Assembly (NCBI RefSeq): GCF_011745365.1
Contig: NW_024468909.1
Span: forward strand, 5,952,001 to 6,016,000
Length of the DNA stretch: 64,000 nt
Source of the DNA: Cryphonectria parasitica EP155
Taxonomy: Eukaryota; Ascomycota; Sordariomycetes; Diaporthales; Cryphonectriaceae
Direction of reading: 5' to 3'
Position 1 is the stretch's first letter, and each line of letters opens with the position of its first letter. The translations under genes were made by a program, and so were the position numbers. The notes beneath the pieces are model-generated. The model was not told the origin of the DNA and did no database searches. It worked only from the letters and a program-made list of their open reading frames with translations. Below, in pieces: positions 33,664-44,133 of the stretch.

Positions 33664-36318
33664 ATGGGATCCACAGACGGACCGTTATTCATGTCATCTA
33701 CACGCCCCAGGATCCTCTTTATCGACGCCTACGATTCCTTCTCAAACAACATCACCTCACTGCTCACATCTCTCCTGCATGTGGACGTCTACGTCCTGTC
33801 TATTGACGCACCCATCTCCAAGGAACAACTTAGCCACGAAGTTGGTCACTATGAGGCGGTGGTGTGTGGGCCAGGGCCTGGGTCGCCAGGGAACGAAGCC
33901 GATGCTGGGCTGATGCAGCTGGTGTGGGAACTGGATGAGGATTCCATCTGTCCCGTGTTGGGGGTGTGTCTGGGCTTCCAGAGCCTCGTCCTAGCCTGTG
34001 GCGGCAAGATTAGGAGGCTGAAGAGGGGATTGCACGGACTCGTCAGGACGATACAGCACCAGCCCACATGCAGCAGCGCCACGAGAGGTGACGACGTGGC
34101 GGATATCTTCAAGGGTCTGGGGGACTTCAAGGCCACGCTGTATCACAGTCTCTGTGCAGACGTGGGTCAGGACTCGATCATAGACTGGGAGGGTACAAAA
34201 AAATGGGAGAGCCCTGTTGGCCAACCAGATATTGTGCCTCTTGCGTGGGTGGAGGAGGATCGGTGTGATGCCGCAGGTGGACCCGAGAGGATCTTGATGG
34301 CTCTGAAGCATCGTCGAAAGCCTTTCTGGGGTCTTCAGTATCACCCGGAATCAGTCTGCACCGAGGAGGAAGGCCACAAGGTCATACGAAACTGGTTCGA
34401 CCAGGCCAGGCGCTGGAACATGGCAAGAGGAAGAGTCGTCAACACGGATCTTAGGGACACCTTGGCGAGGAATGCTGTCCGGATGAGCCTCCACCAACAA
34501 GCAGCAGATTCCATGCATCTGGACCCTGAGGGAAGAGGAGTTCGAATTTGGAGGAAGTTGATGCACTCCAACACCCCTCAGACTTTCCAGTCTCGATGTT
34601 TCTCGCTTCCCAAAGGTATCGAGGCCCCGCATATCGCCGAGATCCTAGACTCTCACAGAGCCAAAAGCAATATCATCTTCGACTCCGCGAACAGTAACCA
34701 ACCAGCACCAAAGATCGGCGTGGACGTTCGTGGGCGCTTTAGTATTATGGCAGTGGATGTGGACGAGTCCATGCGGATCGAACATCACACAACGGACAAT
34801 TTTGTCACTCTTGTCAATGGTGTGCTACCTGCCTCCCGAGAAGCCATCACTCTGGCACCGGGAAAGACAGTGTGGCACTTCCTGGCCGAAATCCACGAGG
34901 CAAGGCGGACTCGGTTCGAAATGGACAATAGACCACATGAAGTGCCTGATGAGAATGATGTGCCCTTTCTGGGAGGGTTTGTCGGATTCGTCACGTACGA
35001 ACAAGGACTCAGCGACATCGACATAAAGCTTCCCAGGGACAGAGGTCACAGGAGGCCCGATGTCTGCCTCGCATGGGTGAAGAAATCAATTGTTCTTGAC
35101 CATCAAAAAGGTGTCGTGCATGTACAACATCTGGAATCGGACTTTTCCTGGATCGACTCGACCGCACAGAAGCTGCAGAGTTCCGAGACATGGCGTTACG
35201 GTCATCAAGACGACGACGATGAAAAGAGATCTTCATGCCGCGACTTTCATAAGAAAACACACACGGTTATCAACAAGCCCGATCCTGCCAAATACGAGGC
35301 CAAAGTTCGCATGTGCCAAGAGTACATCGCAGCGGGTGACTCGTATGAGCTGTGTCTCACCGACCAGACCAGAATCACAAGAACTAGTACTACCACTCCT
35401 GGTAGCAAGCCTCTCTGGAATGGCCGCCATGCGACAACACCAGCCTCTCGGCCAGGTGGAGCAACAAAGCGACCTGGATCAGAAATGACCGGCAGCTCAC
35501 CAGCCGAATCATGCTGGCAGCTTTACCGTACCCTCCGTCGGCGCAACCCGGCCCCGTTCGCCTCGTACATCCGCCTCGGAGGCGCTACCCTAGTCAGCTC
35601 CTCACCAGAGCGGTTTCTCCAGTACGACCGCTCCGGCCTCTGCTCCATGAAGCCGATGAAGGGCACGGTCAAGAAGTCGACCGAGCCAGGCAGCGCCGGG
35701 TGCGCCACGACTCTGGCCGAAGCGGAGGCGATCCTGCACGTTCCCAAGGAGGAGGCCGAGAACCTCATGATTGTGGACCTGGTGCGGCACGACTTACACG
35801 GCATATGCGGCGCGGGCAAGGTGACGGTGCCGGAGTTGTTGAAGGTGGAGGAGTACCAAACCGTGTACACGATGATCACGCGGGTCGAGGGTCAGCTGCC
35901 GCGGGGCCCTGGAGCCTCCTACTCGGGACTGGATGTCCTATCGGCCAGCCTGCCGCCGGGGAGCATGACGGGAGCGCCGAAGAAGCGGAGCTGTGAGATC
36001 CTGCAGCAGGTGGAAGGCGGTGGGAAGGAGAGAAGCCTGTACTCGGGGGTCGTGGGGTACATGTGCGTCACCGGCCGTGGCGATTGGAGCGTCACCATCA
36101 GGAGCATGTTCCGGTGGGATGATGAGTCCACATCGGTGGTGGTGCGTGACGATGGGGAAGAGAAGAAGGAGGTGTGGCATATTGGTGCCGGAGGGGCGGT
36201 GACGATCCTGAGCACGCCCGAGGGCGAGAGGGAAGAAATGTTTGTGAAGCTCGCGAGGCCGTTGAGCATCTTTACAGAGGAGGAAGGAGGAGGAGGAGGC
36301 TTAAAACTTGAATTTTGA
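33664..36318 (+). CDS. ABZ1: Aminodeoxychorismate synthase (fused PabA-PabB), folate pathway
   Basis: Makes 4-amino-4-deoxychorismate from chorismate and glutamine for p-aminobenzoate and folate. 884 residues, intronless. The N-terminal class I glutamine amidotransferase domain (about 15-240) has GPGPGSPG, the nucleophile Cys102 in GVCLGF, and His227/Glu229 in QYHPES. The C-terminal chorismate-binding domain (about 340-870) has FVGFVTYEQG, PMKGT with Lys666 (the lysine of PabB enzymes), ENLMIVDLVRHDL and LPPGSMTGAPKKRS. A Thr/Ser/Pro-rich insertion of about 45 residues splits the chorismate domain just before SCWQLYRTLRRRNPAPFASYIRLGG. The PMKGT lysine argues against anthranilate synthase. 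Convergent with the HET gene. Confidence 0.95.
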   Translation: MGSTDGPLFMSSTRPRILFIDAYDSFSNNITSLLTSLLHVDVYVLSIDAPISKEQLSHEVGHYEAVVCGPGPGSPGNEADAGLMQLVWELDEDSICPVLGVCLGFQSLVLACGGKIRRLKRGLHGLVRTIQHQPTCSSATRGDDVADIFKGLGDFKATLYHSLCADVGQDSIIDWEGTKKWESPVGQPDIVPLAWVEEDRCDAAGGPERILMALKHRRKPFWGLQYHPESVCTEEEGHKVIRNWFDQARRWNMARGRVVNTDLRDTLARNAVRMSLHQQAADSMHLDPEGRGVRIWRKLMHSNTPQTFQSRCFSLPKGIEAPHIAEILDSHRAKSNIIFDSANSNQPAPKIGVDVRGRFSIMAVDVDESMRIEHHTTDNFVTLVNGVLPASREAITLAPGKTVWHFLAEIHEARRTRFEMDNRPHEVPDENDVPFLGGFVGFVTYEQGLSDIDIKLPRDRGHRRPDVCLAWVKKSIVLDHQKGVVHVQHLESDFSWIDSTAQKLQSSETWRYGHQDDDDEKRSSCRDFHKKTHTVINKPDPAKYEAKVRMCQEYIAAGDSYELCLTDQTRITRTSTTTPGSKPLWNGRHATTPASRPGGATKRPGSEMTGSSPAESCWQLYRTLRRRNPAPFASYIRLGGATLVSSSPERFLQYDRSGLCSMKPMKGTVKKSTEPGSAGCATTLAEAEAILHVPKEEAENLMIVDLVRHDLHGICGAGKVTVPELLKVEEYQTVYTMITRVEGQLPRGPGASYSGLDVLSASLPPGSMTGAPKKRSCEILQQVEGGGKERSLYSGVVGYMCVTGRGDWSVTIRSMFRWDDESTSVVVRDDGEEKKEVWHIGAGGAVTILSTPEGEREEMFVKLARPLSIFTEEEGGGGGLKLEF

Positions 36319-36604
36319 AGGACTATTTGGGATATTTTCTATGGACGGGGGGGGGGGGGTTCCTGCGAGGCGTTTAGATGGATGGGATTCATGTTGATAC
36401 TCAACGTATCGGGACTGGTTTCAACAAGAGGGATTACTACAGCATAGACTCAACAGCGTGTTCTGGGAATGATTTAGAGGGCCTAGACTCAACTCGACGA
36501 ATAAGATTAAGCAAGAGGACCTGGAGGAAAGAGGGAGAGCTATAGCACAGATATATATTCAGTATCGTCTACAATGCAACCACCCATCATCATCATCATC
36601 ATCA
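36319..36604. other. Short convergent region with ATC trinucleotide repeat
   Basis: Contains a G-run near 36346-36358 and an ATC/CAT trinucleotide run at about 36586-36606, abutting the 3' end of the HET gene. Confidence 0.6.
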
Positions 36605-38628
36605 TCAGACAATAGTGAACTGGACAGCATCACTCGTGCCATACCATTTAATCGCTGAATGTGACACGCAACAAAACAAGCCAAGCCTCCTGTATTTCCC
36701 CTTGTGTCCTGCACCAGCATCTGTCAGTATAAGTCCCCACGTAGACTTCCATGTAGTACCCAAAAAGGTAACACACAGAGGAGCCAAATAGATCCCATCA
36801 CCAGGCACGGCCAAGTCCTCCCCTTCCACATCCATAAACCTCTTATAATCGCCGACAAGCGCAGACCCTTGAGGCTGCGGAACGAGGGACCCCGACAGCG
36901 TAATCTCAGCACGCCTCACCGCACCAGTCGGGTCGCTCGTGACGGTGTCCACCACAACCCCGACGACCTCAGCACAGTCCTCGAACCTGTTCTGGAGCCC
37001 CCACTCCACGGGCCCATCGATGGACGCCCAGCTCCACGTCGGCGCCTGGTACTCCTTGTGCCGCCGCGCCGTGGTGCGGCTGCCGACGTTCCACTTCGCC
37101 CTGGTCCAGAGCAGCTCCTTGACGAGGTAGGGGCCCCGCCAGAGCCCTGCGACGTACTCTTGGCCAAGGTGTCTCGAGAACGCCTTGGCGAGCCCCGAGG
37201 CGGCGACCAGCTTGTCCTTGTCGATACTAAGGGCGCACCTCGAGTAGGACCCGATGATGCCCCTCCAAGCAAGATAAACATCCGTGGCAGAGATCGGCGG
37301 CAATGGTGACGATGACAGCTTCGTCCTCTCCCTAGCCCGCTCGCCAATTGCATCGGGCCCTTTGGTCTCCCAATTCTTCACCATAGCCTCCTGGAACCCC
37401 GCCAGCGCGCTGTCCGGCCCGGCCTCGCACGCCTGGAGCTGTCTACACTCCCAAAACACCTGCGTCTGCCCAAAGTGGACGGTGCGAGGCGCCAGCACCC
37501 TCTCCTGCTGCACCCAGCCGCGTCTGTTGAGCGGGGCCCGCTCGACCGAGGCGGCCCAGAGGATCGTGGGGTCCTGGCCGCCGCAGTAGGCGTAGAAGGG
37601 CCGGAGTTGGGGGTGGCTGCTGCTCGAGGATGGGGAGGCATCGCCGGGGAGCTGGAGGTCGACGCGGAAGGGCTGCAGATCCGCTGGGTCACGACTCCGA
37701 AAAAACCCTCCATAGGCGTCCTCGGACGCGGCGGCGGCAAGGCAGAGCTCGGCGTTCATGTACACGCGGTCCATCAGAGGGGCCTGCTCTGCCCAGTCTC
37801 CGTCGGGGCCTTGGATGATGCACAGAGAGTCGATCCACACGTAGCGGAACCCTAGGCGACGAGTGGTGCGCACGGCGTCGCGGAAGTTGGGCGGCAGATG
37901 GTCCAGGGGCAGAGTCTTCTGGAGGGAGGCCTTGTTCTGCTGGGTCAGTGTGATGAAGGACCTCTTGCCCCAGCAGTGGCTCAGGGCGAGGTAGGGCGGT
38001 GTGTGCTGGCCGCAAGGACCTTGCTGGAAGTCGGCCGTGGTGACGATGCGTATGCTGCCGCTGTCTGCATCCTTTGTATCGAGTAGCCGGGTGGGGAGCC
38101 ATTTTTCACCTCCTTTTGGCGCACTGGTGCTTGATGGTTTGCACTTTGCGTGAGTTTCTTTGCAGGTCCTGTACCAGCCCTCGATCCGTCTCCAGCACGT
38201 CTCGTCGTCGGTTGTGTCGGAGAAGACAGATGTTGCAAGATCTGCGCCTCAAATTAGAATGATGTTGTGTCAAGTCTTCTTCGTACATAAGGAGCCTTGA
38301 GATCCTCTCTCTGTCTCTCCATCACAACCTCACCAGTGTATTCCTGCAGCCAGAAGAAGGCAAGCTGCTGCTTTCCAGGGATAGAAAAGTCGATGCCGTA
38401 CCTCTGCTGGTTCTCACAGATACGGCAGCATATACCTGGAAAGCCGGGCCTGTCCAGCAGCTTCTGCACATCCTCAGGCATCTCTTTCTGTACCTTTGTG
38501 CAGAAATAGCAGCCGTCGCCCACCGCTTTTTTGAATGTGGCGCTGTTGTGGATGTACACCGCGTGCCCCTCCTCATCGCTGCTGACCGGCACCGTCGAGA
38601 TGATCTTGCACTGACTACACAGCGACAT
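36605..38628 (-). CDS. Heterokaryon-incompatibility (HET) domain protein
   Basis: Two exons in reading order (38628-38334 and 38241-36605) give 643 residues. The HET domain has its three conserved blocks: LALSHCWG (183-190), YVWIDSLCIIQ (232-242) and, later, NRRGWVQQERVLAPRTVHFG. An N-terminal Cys-rich segment (CSQCKIIS, CYFCTK, CCRICENQQRYG) precedes it. The intron is inferred from phase: donor G|GTGAGG at 38333, TTCTAATTT branch region, acceptor at 38242, restoring the typical WYRTC...KWLPTRLLD lead-in. HET proteins trigger cell death or non-self recognition when paired with partner genes. No NACHT/NLR or HET-S-like partner lies nearby, so it may be an orphan allele or one with another role. 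Confidence 0.9.
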
Positions 38629-39456
38629 TGTGGCTCGGCAGGCTTGAGCAAAACAAATGGACTCGTTTAAAATTTGATCTGATCAAAAGTCACAGAAATG
38701 ACTCTCAGTAATAGCGACAGGAGATTGTTGAGTCGACGGGATCAAAAGCTGACATGGGCTGCGTGTTGCAACTTCAGCTGAGCAGTCTTAGTGGCCTGCA
38801 TCCTGCAACATAGTGGACGCCATGCATCCTCACCAGAGAAATCTACTGCGGTGGAAGGCCACAGCAGAGCAGCCATGGCTATACTCGAAATAATATCTCA
38901 AGTACATGTTCGGTGCCCTATTAGTCAATGAACGGTATTATAGATGAATTGTATTTCACTTACTTATAACACTTCTTTGCCGTTTAGTATTTATCTTATC
39001 GGGCCGTCAATGGTTCTCTTCATCGTGAACATTCGCTTCCAGAGACGATAATTATCTTGCTTTTCCAGATTGGGCTGAAGGAGGCCCTCCTCATGGATGA
39101 TTCAATCTGAAAGTTGTGGTGGAGAGATCGAAATTCAAATGCATTGCACGCAAGTACTTAATTCCCAGCACCACATGAGAGAGAATAAAACAATCCCCCT
39201 GACCCAGAGAAACCCAAAAGCAAACCCAAACCTCGCCTTACGAGGGGAAAAATCACCCCACGATGCCCCGTCCACAGACCGATGAATCGTACAGTGAATA
39301 TATTCTTTGATAGTTCTGACACAGGACAAGGCTTTCTTCTGGTTTTCTGTCCCGAGCGTCTCTTTATTAAGACGCAGCATCCCATCCCTGCCAGAGAGCC
39401 GTAGATACTGCTCGTTGGTTTGTCGACGTCGGCCTTCACTCGGCCTCCCCGGCTAG
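38629..39456. other. Intergenic region upstream of the HET gene
   Basis: HET promoter and VPS55 3' UTR; partly AT-rich (38920-39010). Nothing else seen. Confidence 0.5.
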
Positions 39457-39948
39457 TCAGAAGTCCGACTCCTCCTGGAAGAACATGCCAAAGCTGATTA
39501 TGGTCCCGTAGATAAGGAGACCGCCGGCGATGGACATGACCATGGCCCCGGTGGTGATGAGGTCGGAATGCGCAAGGACGGCGGGTAGGGCTACATAGCA
39601 TCAAGGGAACAATATCCCGTTAGCAAATGCTCGTTGACTGACTGTCCAAAACCACCATGAATGTTTCTTCTTCCTCTCGGCCAGAAGTCAACACCTACCG
39701 ATGCCCATCAGGACCAAGAACCCAGTACAAAACCTCCCGAGATCCAGCACGGCGTTCCCTGAGCTCTCAACGTAATCGTCCGGATTGGCGCACCGGCTGC
39801 AGATCCAGTTGGGCAGTGGCGCGATGATGTAGGTTGCCACGACCAGCAGTGGATAGTACCTTTTCCATAGCGCGCACGACAGGATGACCAACAGGAACCC
39901 GACGGCGAGGACGAAGGAGAGGGCGATAATAGTTTTGAGGCCGGGCAT
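39457..39948 (-). CDS. VPS55: Vacuolar protein sorting protein Vps55
   Basis: A small membrane protein (127 residues) that works with Vps68 in late endosome-to-vacuole transport; orthologous to the Ob-R gene-related protein family. Exons in reading order: 39948-39699 and 39590-39457. Four membrane segments are seen: IIALSFVLAVGFLLVIL, YYPLLVVATYIIAPL, GRFCTGFLVLMGIALPAVL and TGAMVMSIAGGLLIYGTII. The family block PNWICSRCANPDDYVESSGN lies between the second and third. The ATG at 39948 gives the usual family start; an in-frame ATG at 40041 would add 31 residues. Divergent from PRE5. Confidence 0.95.
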
Positions 39949-40746
39949 ATTGGATGTAATCCCTGGGGTCAGAAGGAGAGGAGTGGTACGAGGTTGTAGT
40001 CGATGTCGAAGGAAGGGGAGAAAGGCCTTGGCCAATGCCACGTGAGGAGGGGGGAACGAGAAGGTGATCGAGGGCTGATGAGCAGCGAGACGGCGTCTGG
40101 TCTATATGACAATTCGTATATATAAGTTAAAGGGACTCGCAGGTGTTTACGTCGTAATGGCGAGGCTCGAAGCTGGGGTCCTGCAGGGGTCTGGGCGACG
40201 ATGGGTCAGAGAGAGAGACAAGAAAGAGTCAGTCAGACTTGACGATGAGGTTGACGTCGTCAGCAGCAGCAGCTTTCCTTGCCGGGAAGCTGGGGTCATT
40301 GTTTGAGGAGCGAACCCCCCCCCAAGCCAGCCCCAGGGTGGGCCTAACAGGCGCCAACAGGGGGCCTACGTGACGCTGCCTGCCAACGTCTGCCACGCCT
40401 GCCACGCCTGCCAGTACCGGCCCCCCAAGCCCGTTGCTTATCAGCGATAAACCCTTCGTGGCTAGTCTTCCTCAGCTTGCACCCCCCCCCGGCGCCCCAG
40501 CAGAGTGAGCTCAGTCCGTTACGAAGCTCGAAGTTGCCTTGCCTTTAGCTCACCTCTGAGGCCTTGCACCTGCAACCACACACTACAACGCATCTCTCTC
40601 TCTCGGCCTGGAAGCTCATTCATTCACAACCACATCGCGACTTTCTTGTCCACTTACAATCAACCCACAACCTTTGCCCCTCTCTCCCAGACTCGTCAAT
40701 TCAAACCTTTCCATTCTCCCTTACGTCACATCACTGAGCTTCCAAG
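39949..40746. promoter_or_regulatory. Bidirectional promoter between VPS55 and PRE5
   Basis: About 800 bases serving two divergent genes. Contains a tandem array of TGCCACGCC-type units and short C-runs. Reading frames opening at 40505 are 5' UTR read-through into PRE5. Confidence 0.5.
40379..40414 (+). promoter_or_regulatory. Tandem TGCCACGCC units in the PRE5/VPS55 promoter
   Basis: Four TGCCA words spaced by 9-10 bases, about 340 bases before the proteasome gene start. It may be a transcription-factor site cluster or a short repeat. It is not the yeast Rpn4 element. Confidence 0.5.
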
Positions 40747-41761
40747 ATGTTCAGGAACAACTACGACAACGACTCCGTCACATTGTAAGCCGCGCAGCTC
40801 TGACTGGTTTTCGCGCTCTCGCTGGACTCTCGCCCTTGCTGACCTCGACTTTCTTTCTGCACAGCTCGCCACAAGGCAGGATATTCCAGGTCGAATACGC
40901 CGCAGAGGCGGTCAAGCAAGGCTCAGTGGTCGTGGGAATAGCAAGCAAGTCACACTCGGTCCTGGTGGGCATCAAGGTATGACCGTCGCACCCTCCCCCT
41001 CCTTGCCCGACAACCAAACAGCACAGCACGAGACTGACACAGGCCGAACCGCCCTCTCTCCCGTGCAGCGCAATGCCGAAGAACTTTCCTCGTACCAAAA
41101 GAAACTGTTTCCCATCGACTCCCACGTGGGCATCGCCATCGCCGGCCTCGCCTCGGACGCGCGCGTGCTCTCCAATTTTATGAAGCAGCAGTGCCTGGGC
41201 CACCGCCTGACATATGGCCGCGACATGCCCCTGCGCTCGCTGGTCGAGATGATCGGCGAGAAGGCTCAGATCAACACCCAGCACTACGGCAAGCGACCAT
41301 ACGGCGTCGGGCTGCTGGTCGCCGGCGTCGACGACAAGGGCCCCCATCTGTTCGAGTTCCAGCCCTCGGGCCTGTGCGAGGAAATGGTGGCATTCGCTAT
41401 CGGTGGGCGGTCTCAGATGGCCCGGACGTACCTGGAGAAGAACCTCGACAAGTTTGCGAGCTGCGACCGGGAGGAGCTGATCAGGCACGGCCTGCGGGCG
41501 CTGAAGGAGAGCCTGGTGCAGGACCGCGAGTTGACGGTGGAGAACACGAGCGTGGGTATTGTGGGCCTGGAGATCAGCAAGGACGGCGTCAAGAGTGTCG
41601 ACCCGTTCAAGGTGTATGACGGCCAGGACGTCAAGGCCTGGATTGACTCGGTCGCGGATGACAAGGAGGCTGGTGGTGATGGTGAGGATGAGGGCGAGGG
41701 CGAGGGCGAGACGGAGGGTGGTGCGCCGGCTGCTGCTGAGGGCATGGATGTCGACAGTTAG
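40747..41761 (+). CDS. PRE5: 20S proteasome subunit alpha-1 (Pre5/PSMA1)
   Basis: An alpha-ring subunit of the 20S proteasome; non-catalytic. Exons 40747-40784, 40865-40976 and 41069-41761 give 280 residues. It starts [33 protein letters not shown], quoted here by its blocks MFRNNYD, the proteasome alpha signature [12 protein letters not shown] and AVKQGS. Other family blocks are [29 protein letters not shown] and LFEFQPSG. The second codon block spans the first intron (TT|C gives Phe). The C-terminus is a long Gly/Glu/Asp-rich tail. Divergent from VPS55, convergent with the LOG gene. Confidence 0.97.
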
Positions 41762-42500
41762 TTGCTCGTTCTTCACCCTGGAGATGTTGGTGAGGAGAGC
41801 AGCTGTGACAACGTCTCTACCGGCTGAGGTTGTCAAGAGACTGCAAAGGAAGAGATGGGCAGAGAGCGATGGGCAGATACAGAGCACTTGTATGATCATG
41901 CACGAAATTAGACGACATGGAAGCGGCGCATAAAAGGTTGCTCGACCAGAGGTAATGAATGACACAAAGCAAAATTGCCAAAACAAACGTGCTCATGATG
42001 CTGCATGGCAGTAGAGATGACATGCGTGTTTCCAATAAGGGCAATCTATATTGGTAGCAAGAAGCCTTCGACTTCTGTTGGACACACTTTTTTTTCATTC
42101 TTTGCCTTTCCCGTTCCTTCTGAAGCAATGCTCCCTCATAATAAATACATAGTACTATCGACTAGATTTACGAGAAATCCTTGTATCTTGAGTGTTGTGA
42201 GACCCATTCTATACACCACCGCCAGCAGCGCATGATGCCCATGACCCCATGCAGCCTGGAAGACGTTGCCGCCCGCATGCCCATCTGTCTGTCTGTCTGT
42301 CTGTAACTCTGTTCTTGAAAAAAAGTAAAAATAAAACACTTGCACCAACGCCGCCATGTTCCGGCCTTCCTTGCCATTCCAGTTTCCCATCCCATCCGCC
42401 CGTCTTATCCATGTATGTGTGTATGTATATAGTTTTCATACCATCCCCGGTTCCCATGGACCTGACATGGCGTCATCTCATATCAGCCAAGAATCCCCGT
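41762..42500. other. Convergent 3' region with TCTG microsatellite
   Basis: Between PRE5 and the LOG gene 3' ends. Holds a TCTG tetranucleotide run at about 42284-42304. ORFs on both strands here are shadows. Confidence 0.55.
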
Positions 42501-43332
42501 CTATTCGTTACCCCACGACAGCTTCAGCACCGAGTCCGGCGTCTTGTAGTCAGCCAGCGCCTTAACCGCCTCCTCCGGCGTGGAAGCCGACACCAGGATC
42601 TCGGCATTCCCAGGCCGTATGAACCCCTCGTCAATGCTCTTCCCGATCCAGTTGATCAGCCCGTCATAGAACCCATTCACGTTCAGCACACAGATGCCGC
42701 TCCGCTGGATGCCGAGCTGGTTCCAGGTGCAGATCTCCAGCAGCTCCTCCATGGTGCCAAACCCGCCCGGCAGGGCAATGAACCCGGACCCGGGCCCGCC
42801 GGCCTGGACCTCCTGGGCCATCATCTTCTTGCGGGTGTGCATGTCCGGGACGACGGTGGTGCGGCCGAAGATGGACTCCTCGGGGATGGCGAGGGGCTTG
42901 TCGCCGTTGGCCGGGTGGCTGACCGTCGAGGTGTAGGTGGGGTCGCGCTCGTACTTGACCAGGGGGGCCGGAATGATGCCGTGGACGGCGTCGGGGCCTG
43001 AGAGGCTGACGAGGGTGCGGGCGATCTCACCCATGAGGCCGACTGTGCCGCCGCCGTAGACTATATATAGAGGAGGAGGAGGAAGAATCCCTTGTGTCAG
43101 CAATACACATTCATGGAGGGGGGCAAGCAGAGGAGAACAACAAGGATGACACCCAGCACCACTTACCCAAACCAATGTCGTTGGCGGCCATCACCACCGC
43201 AAGCTGCGCTGCAGCCGCCATGTGCTCCGGCTTAGACCCAGGCGAGGAGCCACAGTACACGCAGATCTTGCGCTTGGAGGTCTTGGAGGGCGTAACTGCC
43301 CCTGGCATTGGCGATGCACCACCAGACTCCAT
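42501..43332 (-). CDS. LOG-family protein (cytokinin riboside 5'-monophosphate phosphoribohydrolase type)
   Basis: Two exons in reading order (43332-43167 and 43060-42501) give 241 residues. The family motif PGGFGTMEE is at 153-161; the N-terminal block KICVYCGSSPG and IGLVYGGGTVGLMGE (across the intron) complete the Rossmann-like fold, and RKKMMAQE precedes the active site. In plants and some microbes these enzymes release free cytokinin bases from nucleotides; they were earlier annotated as lysine decarboxylases. No isopentenyl transferase or P450 partner lies in the window, so general nucleotide-phosphate hydrolysis is just as possible. The start is the ATG at 43332; one 12 bases upstream is also in frame. 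Confidence 0.93.
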
Positions 43333-44133
43333 CTTAATAAGCAAGAGAGTGAGTGTGCTGAGAAGGGAGGGTTGTTTGTTGGGTGGTGGAAGCGAAGGTG
43401 GATTTGTCGGCTGCCGGGCGGCTTCTTCTTCTTCTTCTTTCTTTTTCTTGAAAGGGTAGGCTTCCGAGCAAAGAAAAGGAGTGAAAGTGGAAGAAAAGGA
43501 AAAAAAAAAAAGGGAGGGGAAGAAGACAAAAAGAAAGAAAACCTGCGGTCTGACCAGTTGGGTTGTTAGTTGAGGATTATGAAGCTTTCAGAAACAGGAA
43601 GGCTTCACAACTGACCGCTCATCGGAACCTGGATGGCCCCTCCTCCCCGGGCGAAAGACGTCAAGGATATGACATATTATTGCTACTACCATAGTACTAT
43701 CTTGTCACGGACGATAGGTGACCGCCGAATCCGGCAAACCTGGGGGACCCCACCGTTGACGGGCCAGGCCGCTTGCTCAGCAGCGGTCTGGAACCCACTA
43801 AGGGAAAGTCATTTGACCACAAGACGTATAGTGCTGCTGCGTCCTCACACACGATGATTACAGTTCATACTTGGTATCATAGCAATTCAATATTTTACAC
43901 CATCAATCCTCCTACCAATGATCGATATCATCCTTTCATCGGTGTAGCACCGTCTAGCCCAGACTTAGGTCCAGGCAGGTTGAGACCCTCTCATGCCTCC
44001 CTCATTAACGGCCAAGAATTCACTCGGATATATCACCTTTTGCCGCCGCTCTTGCATGTCTTTCTGTATTTCTATCATGAATAATGAGTCTAGTGTCTAG
44101 CGCATTACTCAGCTGCTATGCATGCCAGTGGTT
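43333..44133. other. Intergenic region upstream of the LOG gene
   Basis: LOG promoter and M16 peptidase 3' UTR. Contains CTT and A-rich tracts near 43418-43510 and one TACCATRGTA motif. Nothing else recognised. Confidence 0.5.
43687..43696 (+). repeat. TACCATRGTA motif, copy 2
   Basis: Exact TACCATAGTA, extended to TACCATAGTACT, about 355 bases upstream of the LOG start codon. Confidence 0.6.

Noticed and set aside
40505..40746. N-terminal extension of the proteasome subunit
   Set aside because: No ATG is needed there: the family start MFRNNYD is encoded at 40747, and upstream sequence is 5' UTR.
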